Source of the DNA: Clostridia bacterium
Lineage (GTDB): Bacteria; Bacillota; Clostridia; Oscillospirales; Acutalibacteraceae
Assembly (NCBI GenBank): GCA_017395425.1
Contig: JAFPUM010000009.1
Span: 1 to 37,451 of the forward strand
Direction: 5' to 3'
DNA: 37,451 bases
Shown: piece by piece, positions 15,067 through 21,201 of the stretch
Position numbering within the stretch: the first letter of the stretch is position 1
Layout: every line of letters begins with the position of its first letter
Translations under genes and position numbers: made by a program
Notes under the pieces: model-generated
What the model was told of the DNA's origin: nothing
The model's database searches: none
Seen by the model: the letters and a program-made list of their open reading frames with translations, nothing else

Positions 15067-15097
15067 ATTATAAACTATGACGTAACGTAGGGGTCAA
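15067..15097 (-). promoter_or_regulatory. MerR-type promoter with 19-bp spacer
   Basis: On the minus strand TTGACC (15092-15097) and TATAAT (15067-15072) are separated by 19 bp holding the imperfect dyad CTACGTTACGTCATAG. Overlong spacers with a dyad are the hallmark of promoters untwisted by MerR-family activators. Confidence 0.8.
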
Positions 15098-15244
15098 GTG
15101 TTTTTTTGGGATTTTGCGCTTATTATTTTTTTTGATGGATAATTTTCGGCAACGTACCCGGGATAGCTTTACAAAATGGTGATACACTTGACGATGCTCT
15201 GTGGTATACTGGAGCCAAGAAGCAATCGGAAACGAGTGATTTCT

Positions 15245-15877
15245 ATGGATGATCGGTTTGCAAAAGTGACATGGCTGTTTTTTGACATCGGTTCCACACT
15301 GGTGGACGAGCGGCTGGCATACGAACATCGGTTCCGCGACATGGCACAAGCGGCGGGCGTGAGTGCGTCGTATATAACCCGCACGGCACTGGATTTCTAC
15401 CGCCGGAACAGAAAGGGCGATGGGGAAACGGCAGAGCTGCTGGGCATTACGGTTCCCGCGTGGCACAGTGAGGATGAGATATTATATTCTGACGCGGCGG
15501 TATGCCTTGCCACGCTGCGGGAGAATTATCATATAGGTATCATTGCCAATCAGCTTCCCGGTACAGCGGAACGGCTGAAGGCATTCGGTATCGGAAAGTA
15601 TGTGGATGTGCTGACAGCCTCAGCGGAAGCGGGCGTGTCGAAGCCCCACCCGCGTATTTTTCAGATAGCGCTGGAACAGGCAGGCTGTCTGCCCGAAAAT
15701 GCCGTGATGATCGGCGACCGTGTGGATAATGATATCGTACCCGCCAAGGCACTGGGCATGAAAACGATATGGATCAGACAAGGCTTCGGGCAGTATTGGC
15801 AGATAACGGACGAAAGCGAAATGCCCGATGCCGAAATGGATAGCTTGAGCGATTTGATGAGAATGTTTGGAAGGTGA
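15245..15877 (+). CDS. HAD-like hydrolase
   Basis: A 210-residue HAD-superfamily protein (subfamily IA-like). Motif I is FFDIGSTLVDE: the nucleophile Asp is present, but the second Asp of DxDx(T/V) is Gly. Motif II is in DVLTAS, motif III the Lys of GVSKPHPRIF, and motif IV MIGDRVDNDIVPAKALGM. A cap is inserted after motif I. The Gly at the +2 acid/base position is known in some HAD proteins and would weaken ordinary phosphatase chemistry (inference). ATG 15245 is preferred, though its ribosome binding site (GAGTGA) is weak. The stop is 7 bp before the next gene's GTG, so the two are co-transcribed. Confidence 0.85.
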   Translation: MDDRFAKVTWLFFDIGSTLVDERLAYEHRFRDMAQAAGVSASYITRTALDFYRRNRKGDGETAELLGITVPAWHSEDEILYSDAAVCLATLRENYHIGIIANQLPGTAERLKAFGIGKYVDVLTASAEAGVSKPHPRIFQIALEQAGCLPENAVMIGDRVDNDIVPAKALGMKTIWIRQGFGQYWQITDESEMPDAEMDSLSDLMRMFGR

Positions 15878-15884
15878 CGATAGC

Positions 15885-16355
15885 GTGAAAGCAATCAGAG
15901 GTGTTCTCTACATCCTTCTGCAATGCACATGGGGACTGCCGCAGACGCTGTTGGGACTGGCGGTGTTTCTGTGGAATATCAGATGTCGGCATTATTGCTA
16001 TCATGGTGCGGTGGTGACGGAGGGCGCATTTCCGTTCAGCGCGTCCTTTGGGTTGTTTTTGTTTGTGACCACAAAGCCCGCGCGGGACAAGCGCAAAAAG
16101 GGCAGGATTCCCTATTTTCAGATGAAGCAATGCCTGCTGGTGCATGAATACGGACATACCATTCAGTCGCTGCTGTTCGGACCGCTGTATCTGCCTGTCA
16201 TGGGTATCCCGTCCGCCGCGTGGGGATTTCTGCCGTACTTCCGGCGCAAGCGTGCGTGCGGCGCGGCGTACTCCGATTTTTTTACGGAGCGGCTGGCGAA
16301 CCGTCTGGGCGAATGGGTGACGGGGGAGAGGTCTATGCAGGATGCTGTGATATAA
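15885..16355 (+). CDS. Small membrane protein with HEYGH metallopeptidase-like motif
   Basis: A 156-residue protein with two hydrophobic N-terminal segments (VLYILLQCTWGLPQTLLGLAVFLW and FSASFGLFLFVTT). HEYGHTIQS at residues 87-91 and beyond fits the zinc HExxH motif, a hydrophobic stretch follows (LLFGPLYLPVMGIPSAAWGFLP), and FFTERLANRLG near 132-142 could supply a third ligand (Glu135). I do not recognise a named family. GTG 15885 follows AAGGTGA at 8 nt; the earlier TTG at 15867 lies inside the HAD gene. A strong terminator follows, so this closes a two-gene operon. Confidence 0.8.
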   Translation: MKAIRGVLYILLQCTWGLPQTLLGLAVFLWNIRCRHYCYHGAVVTEGAFPFSASFGLFLFVTTKPARDKRKKGRIPYFQMKQCLLVHEYGHTIQSLLFGPLYLPVMGIPSAAWGFLPYFRRKRACGAAYSDFFTERLANRLGEWVTGERSMQDAVI

Positions 16356-16366
16356 AATCATCAAAA

Positions 16367-16410
16367 ACCCGTCGGTGAATCTTTTCAAAAATTCACCGAC
16401 GGGTCTTTTT
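16367..16410 (+). terminator. Strong rho-independent terminator
   Basis: A 14-bp perfect stem, ACCCGTCGGTGAAT (16367-16380) with its complement at 16391-16404, a 10-nt loop, then CTTTTTG. Confidence 0.92.
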
Positions 16411-16460
16411 GTGTGTTTACAGCGCTATGGGAAAAAATCTATTTTTGGGGGTTCCTTTTG

Positions 16461-16619
16461 GGAATTCGCCCGACCCCGTTGGTCATCTTGGCGTGTTTTG
16501 CTCGGCAGGCTTGCGCCTGCCTTGTGGGACGCCGTCCCACTCCCTGCCGGTGGCGCTGCCCCCGGACCCCTGCCAAAGGGACTCGTCCCTTTGGAATCCC
16601 CGCCGCTGCGCGGCTAATC
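16461..16619 (-). repeat. Hairpin-array repeat, copy 4, reading from trpB2
   Basis: On the minus strand it begins TTAGCCGCGCAGCGGCGGGG, overlapping the last bases of the trpB2 stop codon TGA. It continues with CCAAAGGGAC/GTCCCTTTGG, GTGGGAC/GTCCCAC, GGCAGGC/GCCTGCC and a single AACGGGGTCGGGCGAATTC module. Confidence 0.85.
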
Positions 16620-17997
16620 AGCAGCCGACTTTGGGCAGCGTGGCAAAACTGGCGGCAAGTTCCTCATCGGTGGGAATATAATCGGTCATCTCGCCGTTAT
16701 GGAATTTCTCATAGGCGAACATATCGAAATAGCCGGTGCCGGTCAGACCGAAGAGAATGGTCTTCTCCTCGCCGGTTTCCTTGCACTTGAGCGCCTCGTC
16801 AATCGCGACGCGGATGGCGTGCGAGCTTTCGGGCGCGGGCAGAATACCTTCTACGCGGGCAAACTGCTCCGCGGCGGCAAAGACGTCGGTCTGCACGACG
16901 GAGGTAGCTTCCATCAGACCCTCGTCATAGAGTTCGGACAGCACGGGGCTCATGCCGTGATAGCGAAGACCGCCGGCGTGGTTGGGCGCGGGAATGAAGC
17001 CGCTGCCGAGGGTGTACATCTTGGCGAGCGGACAGACCTTGCCGGTGTCGCAGAAGTCATAGGCGTACTTGCCTCTGGTCAGACTGGGGCAGGAGGCGGG
17101 TTCCACGGCGATAATGCGATAGTCCGCCTCACCGCGCAGCTTCTGTCCCATAAAGGGAGCGATCAGACCGCCGAGGTTGGAACCGCCGCCGGCGCAGCCG
17201 ATGATGATGTCGGGCTTGACGCCGTACTTGTCGAGCGCGGTCTTGGCTTCGAGACCGATGACGGACTGATGCAGCAGCACCTGATTGAGCACGCTGCCCA
17301 GTACATAGCGATAGCCTTCATGCGTGGTAGCCGCTTCCACGGCTTCGGAGATCGCGCAGCCCAGACTGCCGGTGGTGCCGGGATGCTCGGCGAGAATCTT
17401 CTTGCCGATCTCGGTGGTCATAGAGGGTGAAGGCGTGACCGACGCGCCGTAGGTGCGCATGACCTCACGGCGGAAGGGCTTCTGCTCATAGGAAACCTTG
17501 ACCATATAGACCTTGCAGTCCAGACCGAACAGCGAACACGCCATGGAAAGCGCGGTGCCCCACTGACCGGCGCCGGTCTCGGTGGTGACGCCCTTCAAGC
17601 CCTGCTTCTTGGCATAATACGCCTGTGCCATCGCGGAATTGAGCTTGTGGCTGCCGCTGGTATTGTTGCCCTCGTATTTGTAATAGATTTTGGCGGGCGT
17701 GCCGAGCGCTTCCTCCAGAAAGTAAGCTCTCACCAGCGGAGAGGGACGGAAAGTTTTGTAGCAGGTACGGATTTCCTCAGGAATATCAATATAAGGCGTA
17801 TCGTTGTCGAGTTCCTGCGCCACGAGATCCTCACAGAAGATGGGAGCAAGCTCTTCGGCTTTGAGCGGTTCGCCGGTGCCGGGATTGAGCAGCGGCGCGG
17901 GCTTGGTCTTCATGTCGGCGCGCACATTGTACCACTGCTTGGGCATTTCCTCTTCGCTGAGATAGATTTTGTAGGGAATGTTTCTGTCGGTTTTCAT
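16618..17997 (-). CDS. trpB2: Tryptophan synthase beta chain, TrpB2 type
   Basis: A PLP enzyme that condenses indole with serine (or O-phosphoserine) to tryptophan. The 459-residue length, longer than TrpB1 (~400), and the N-terminal IPYKIYLSEEEMPKQWYNV are typical of the TrpB2 group. The PLP lysine is Lys118 in NNTSGSHKLNSA, the phosphate-binding loop is GCAGGGSNLGG, and ETGAGQWG is the catalytic-loop signature. The start at 17997 follows AAAGGA; the longer frame would run back into the leader terminator. No trpA or other trp genes are present; TrpB2 enzymes often work without TrpA, salvaging indole (family knowledge). Expression is controlled by the Trp T-box upstream. Confidence 0.95.
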   Translation of the reverse strand: MKTDRNIPYKIYLSEEEMPKQWYNVRADMKTKPAPLLNPGTGEPLKAEELAPIFCEDLVAQELDNDTPYIDIPEEIRTCYKTFRPSPLVRAYFLEEALGTPAKIYYKYEGNNTSGSHKLNSAMAQAYYAKKQGLKGVTTETGAGQWGTALSMACSLFGLDCKVYMVKVSYEQKPFRREVMRTYGASVTPSPSMTTEIGKKILAEHPGTTGSLGCAISEAVEAATTHEGYRYVLGSVLNQVLLHQSVIGLEAKTALDKYGVKPDIIIGCAGGGSNLGGLIAPFMGQKLRGEADYRIIAVEPASCPSLTRGKYAYDFCDTGKVCPLAKMYTLGSGFIPAPNHAGGLRYHGMSPVLSELYDEGLMEATSVVQTDVFAAAEQFARVEGILPAPESSHAIRVAIDEALKCKETGEEKTILFGLTGTGYFDMFAYEKFHNGEMTDYIPTDEELAASFATLPKVGC

Positions 17998-18044
17998 GTG
18001 AATCGTCCTTTCTTTTGATTGGTCAGGGATTCGGAAGGTAATAG

Positions 18045-18344
18045 AAAAAGCCCCCGTCCCCCACACATACTGCTGCGCTGGGACAAGAGCTGTGAAAGTC
18101 ATACTGCTCCTGCGGTACCACCCGGCTTGCCGAAGATCGGCCACCTTAGTGCGCGTCACAAACGCGCTTCGCTCTGATAACGGGTGCGAAACCCCGTCGA
18201 TTGCTACTCACGCGATGAAATCACACGCGCTTTCGTTCGCCCTCATAAGTCCATTCACCCCGGCACACCATGCGGACTTGCACCAACCGCCGCTCTCTGT
18301 AACGATGCCAGCCAAGGCTACTACTCTTAATCCTCGGTTTGAAT
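18045..18344 (-). promoter_or_regulatory. T-box riboswitch with Trp specifier (UGG)
   Basis: On the minus strand the leader holds a Stem I distal region (GGTTGGTGCAAGTCC), a specifier loop reading GAATGGAC with codon TGG at 18251-18253, the conserved T-box GGGTGGTACCGCA (18113-18125), and a terminator at 18045-18090 (GCTCTTGTCCC pairing with GGGACGGGGGC, then TTTTT). Uncharged tRNA-Trp should stabilise the antiterminator and switch on trpB2. The Trp specifier agrees with the gene controlled. Confidence 0.93.
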
Positions 18345-18350
18345 GATGAC

Positions 18351-18379
18351 ATTATAATACGGGTTTTCCCGTTTGTCAA
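18351..18379 (-). promoter_or_regulatory. Consensus promoter of the T-box/trpB2 unit
   Basis: TTGACA (18374-18379) and TATAAT (18351-18356) with a 17-bp spacer on the minus strand. The -35 box overlaps the stop codon of the upstream membrane protein gene. Confidence 0.88.
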
Positions 18380-18696
18380 GTGTTTTTGGTTATTTTTTCT
18401 TGATCGTTGTCTGCGGGGTCATCAAATTCGGCATTTTCCTCGGCGCGCGCGTTGTTGTAACTCAGCAGCAGGTAGATCAGAAACACCACCAGCACGCCGC
18501 GTGCCGACCATGAGATCGCCGTATTCTGGGCAAAGCCACGGATAAACTGCCCGCAGAGCAGATAGATTCCCGCCAGCACGAGCAGCACGCCCGTGGGAAT
18601 GCTGACCGGTATCTCGCGGCGGAAGCGCGTGAACATGAGTGCCGCGCCGGCAAAACAGCCCAGCGCGACGATCAGATAATAGGGTGACAGCGCCAT
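18376..18696 (-). CDS. Small membrane protein, three predicted helices
   Basis: A 106-residue protein with hydrophobic segments LIVALGCFAGAALMF, IPTGVLLVLAGIYLLCG and GVLVVFLIYLLLSY, and an acidic C-terminal tail (EENAEFDDPADND). I do not recognise the family. The ATG follows AGGAGGTGTG. It is the last gene of a three-gene minus-strand operon, 21 bp after the XRE regulator, and its stop codon lies within the trpB2 promoter -35 box. Confidence 0.75.
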   Translation of the reverse strand: MALSPYYLIVALGCFAGAALMFTRFRREIPVSIPTGVLLVLAGIYLLCGQFIRGFAQNTAISWSARGVLVVFLIYLLLSYNNARAEENAEFDDPADNDQEKITKNT

Positions 18697-18717
18697 AACC
18701 GTTCACACCTCCTGATT

Positions 18718-18954
18718 TTATTCGGCGGACGCGTCGTCTTCGTCCTCGTCGCCGGGGACATATTCGAGGATATCGCCCGGCTGACAGTTGAGTTCGCGGC
18801 AGATGGCGAGCAGGGTGGAGAAGCGAATCGCCTTGGCGCGGTTGTTTTTAAGAATGGACAGGTTGGAAAGCGTGATGCCGACGCGGGAAGCGAGTTCCGA
18901 GGCACCGATTTTGCGCTTCGCCATTACCACGTCCAGATTGACGATGATAGGCAA
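18718..18954 (-). CDS. XRE-family regulator of the YozG type
   Basis: A 78-residue Cro/CI-type HTH protein: MPIIVNLDVVMAKRKIGASE, ITLSNLSILKNNRAKAIRFS, CRELNCQPGDILEYVPGDE. The MPIIVNLD N terminus and the KAIRFSTL and CQPGDILEY signatures are typical of regulators encoded beside DUF2975 membrane proteins. It starts at TTG, 7 nt after GAGGAGG; using the internal ATG would drop the conserved MPIIVNLDV. It is 16 bp downstream of the DUF2975 gene. The target is unknown, probably its own operon. Confidence 0.9.
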   Translation of the reverse strand: MPIIVNLDVVMAKRKIGASELASRVGITLSNLSILKNNRAKAIRFSTLLAICRELNCQPGDILEYVPGDEDEDDASAE

Positions 18955-18970
18955 TGTCGTTCCTCCTCAC

Positions 18971-19444
18971 TCAGACTGTCAGGTCGTTTTCTTCTTTATA
19001 TTGGATCGCGGTCTGGAAGAGATTGGCAAAGACCGCCGAGAGCAGCGCCAGCAGCAGGAAGATGATGGTGATGATAAAGGGGAAGAAGGACTTGAGGAAG
19101 GTGGAAAAAAACTGCACCAGCACGGCGATGACCAGACTGGCAACGCTGACGACCCGCAGATAGGTCACGTTGTTCTTGACAAAGGATTTGCCGCGGCTGA
19201 TGTTCATGGTGAGCAGCCATGCCATTGCGAGCGTGATAAACACAGGCACACCGATGGAATAGAGCATGGAGATCATGACCCGGTGGGTGGACTGGGAAAT
19301 CTCCACGGCGGTATGGTCGATGTACAGATCCACCAGCCAGGGAAGGGTGACATAAATCACGACGCCTGCCAGAAAAATCAGGCTGATAAAGAGGCAGGTC
19401 ATGTGGCTGAGATTGAAGGTGAGAAATTTTTTGAGCTTGTTCAT
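18971..19444 (-). CDS. DUF2975 family membrane protein
   Basis: A 157-residue membrane protein with about four helices (MTCLFISLIFLAGVVIYVTL, YSIGVPVFITLAMAWLL, VVSVASLVIAVLVQFF, FIITIIFLLLALLSAVFA). The layout, with GKSFVKNNVTYLRVVSVAS between helices and an adjacent YozG-like XRE protein, fits DUF2975. The pair may work as a membrane sensor and a regulator (inference). It is first in the operon; no convincing promoter was found. Confidence 0.85.
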   Translation of the reverse strand: MNKLKKFLTFNLSHMTCLFISLIFLAGVVIYVTLPWLVDLYIDHTAVEISQSTHRVMISMLYSIGVPVFITLAMAWLLTMNISRGKSFVKNNVTYLRVVSVASLVIAVLVQFFSTFLKSFFPFIITIIFLLLALLSAVFANLFQTAIQYKEENDLTV

Positions 19445-19958
19445 GCGGTGATCGGTTCCTTTCTATGGTTCATAATGACAGGTCAATGCGTTTATTCATT
19501 TTCGACACCAAGCGCGGGGTTGTTTTTTATGTTGTTCACAAAAATAAGGAATTTGCCAAAAAAAGGTGTACTATTGCGGGAAGATCGTTTATAATGTGAG
19601 AAGAAGCGAGGTGTCGTAAAGCCATGGGGGGGACGCAGCCTCCCTTACAGCATAGCACAAAACTTCCCGCTATGCAAGTGTGCATTGATGATTTTCCGGG
19701 AAAAAGCAAAAAAAACTTTCACCGCGCAGCCCGTCCGGGTGTATGTAGAAAATCCTGCGTCATCGGATGTTCGTTTGTACAAAAACGGTTTTCTGCCATA
19801 GGATATTTGGTGGATATTGGAGAGCGGCGGCGGTTTTTCGAGGGAAAACAGAGGAAAAAAACGGAAAAAGCACAGCAAAATGCACAAAAAATCGCGATTT
19901 TGTTTTTCAGTCGGGCGCCTCTTTCGTTTGATCTGACGAAAAAAATACGTTGAAACTA
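19445..19958. other. Long intergenic region, no supported gene
   Basis: It contains a TATAAT at 19590-19595 without a good -35. After it, a 109-codon frame (19624-19953) with a GAGGTG 10 nt before its ATG has an unlikely, basic, low-complexity composition and is not called. A small RNA cannot be excluded, but I recognise no known fold. Confidence 0.35.
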
Positions 19959-19986
19959 TTGACATTGACGGTAAACGTGGTATAAT
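19959..19986 (+). promoter_or_regulatory. Consensus sigma-A promoter
   Basis: TTGACA (19959-19964), a 16-bp spacer and TATAAT (19981-19986), giving a leader of about 115 nt before the gene at 20108. Confidence 0.85.
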
Positions 19987-20107
19987 GATGTCAGTGATTG
20001 CGAAGGGGCATTCACCCGGAAGCGTTCCGGACGGTATGATGCCGGACGCGTTCCGCACTTCATTTGCGAATACCTGGTTGCAGGGTGTTTTGAAAGGATG
20101 ATTCTTT

Positions 20108-20362
20108 ATGAGTACAGTATGGTCTCTCAGTAATGTAGATGTCAACGAATTCCTTGCGATTATCGATAAGTGCAAAGGCAATGTATATCTGGTAACGGAG
20201 GAAGGCGACAAGCTCAACCTCAAGAGCAAGCTCTGCCAGCTGGTGGGTCTCAAGCATCTTATCGAGGGCGGTATCGTTGCCAACGCCACCCTTCAGTGCG
20301 ACAACATCAAGGACGAGGAAGTGCTGGTCAAGTATAAGCTCTACAAAGTGATCGAGGACTAG
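20108..20362 (+). CDS. Small conserved protein of unknown function
   Basis: An 84-residue soluble protein: MSTVWSLSNVDVNEFLAIID, CKGNVYLVTEEGDKLNLKSK, LCQLVGLKHLIEGG. Similar short proteins in Clostridia, with the G-D-x-LNLKSKL core, are to my memory often labelled 'polya polymerase', almost certainly wrongly, since no polymerase motif is present. The ATG follows GAAAGGATG. A consensus promoter precedes it and a terminator follows, so it is a well-expressed monocistronic unit. The function is unknown. Confidence 0.8.
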   Translation: MSTVWSLSNVDVNEFLAIIDKCKGNVYLVTEEGDKLNLKSKLCQLVGLKHLIEGGIVANATLQCDNIKDEEVLVKYKLYKVIED

Positions 20363-20476
20363 TTTTTTCTCCGGTAAAACGGCTTTGTCCGGCTTGGATA
20401 TGACCGGGTCGGGCAGCCCCCATTCTTTACGACATCTCCTTTTTTTAATTATAATCCCTCTTAATTGATCCCTCTG

Positions 20477-20527
20477 AAAATGACAGTCTCCGTGCCGGAA
20501 ACGGCGTCGGGGGCTGTCATTTTTTTC
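20477..20527 (+). terminator. Rho-independent terminator
   Basis: AAATGACAGTCTCCG pairs with CGGGGGCTGTCATTT (two G-U pairs), ending in a run of seven T. Confidence 0.88.
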
Positions 20528-20570
20528 CGAGAATTTTTACCTATTTCACACACCGCCTCCCGGAAGGTGG

Positions 20571-20576
20571 TATAAT
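20571..20576 (+). promoter_or_regulatory. Probable -10 box for the FMN-bind-like gene
   Basis: A perfect TATAAT 42 bp before the TTG start. The only -35-like sequence (TTCACA, 20545-20550) has an over-long 20-bp spacer. Confidence 0.45.
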
Positions 20577-20618
20577 CCAATCATACCGTCCCATATGGAT
20601 GATAAGGAGTGAGGGCAT

Positions 20619-21032
20619 TTGCAGTCAAAGACCGTAAAAAAATGGGGAGCGATTCTGCTGGTATCGGTGATTGCCGCGCTGCTGGTGATACCGCAGATGA
20701 TCTACCGGGCCAATGAGAGGCTGGTGGAGCAGGAAATTCAGGTGGAGGATCCCGACGTCAGCTGGATTGCCGAAAAGACGCTGTCGGGTTCCTATCAGTC
20801 GGCGCATATGTCGGCGTCGGTGGAGGTGACGATTGTCAACGGGCAGTATACCGACATCGTGCTGACCGATTATGCGGGCATCAATCCGACGCGGGCGCGT
20901 GAGGTGATCAGCGCGATTCTGACCTATCAGACCCTCACGCCCGCATACAAAGATATCGGCACCCAGTACACCGACATCATCGTGCAAAAAGCGATTTATT
21001 ATGCTGTTGTGTATAATTACAGTGTCGGATGA
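20619..21032 (+). CDS. Membrane-anchored FMN-bind-like domain protein, degenerate motif
   Basis: A 137-residue protein with one N-terminal signal anchor (WGAILLVSVIAALLVIPQMIY) and an extracytoplasmic domain, GSYQSAHMSASVEVTIVNGQ followed by YTDIVLTDYAG and a C-terminal YTDIIVQKAIYYAVVY. This follows the pattern of FMN_bind domains (xGxY, VEVTVxxGxIxxI, then D-x-x-SGAT-x-S and a helix). At the point where the flavinylated SGAT threonine should be, it reads IGTQY, so covalent FMN binding as in RnfG/NqrC is doubtful. TTG 20619 follows AAGGAGTGAG. Related one-domain proteins occur near redox or surface systems; none is evident here. Confidence 0.6.
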   Translation: MQSKTVKKWGAILLVSVIAALLVIPQMIYRANERLVEQEIQVEDPDVSWIAEKTLSGSYQSAHMSASVEVTIVNGQYTDIVLTDYAGINPTRAREVISAILTYQTLTPAYKDIGTQYTDIIVQKAIYYAVVYNYSVG

Positions 21033-21092
21033 GGCGTAAAAGCGATACGGAAAAAAGGTTTCTGGAAATGTTAAGAATTTATGGAAAAAATA

Positions 21093-21121
21093 TTGATTTT
21101 TTTTCGATATTGCATTATAAT
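21093..21121 (+). promoter_or_regulatory. Sigma-A promoter of the large lipoprotein gene
   Basis: TTGATT (21093-21098), a 17-bp spacer and TATAAT (21116-21121), about 80 bp before the ATG. Confidence 0.75.
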
Positions 21122-21201
21122 TTATCTATCTATTGAATCTATTGATTTCGTGTAAGGAAATCGCTTTGTGCCGGATTTCCAAGAGGGGAGCTTTGCGCTT
21201 T

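Noticed and set aside
19624-19953. 109-codon frame after a TATAAT and GAGGTG
   Set aside because: The composition is unlike a real protein (basic, low complexity), there is no good -35, and no family was recognised. A small RNA remains possible.
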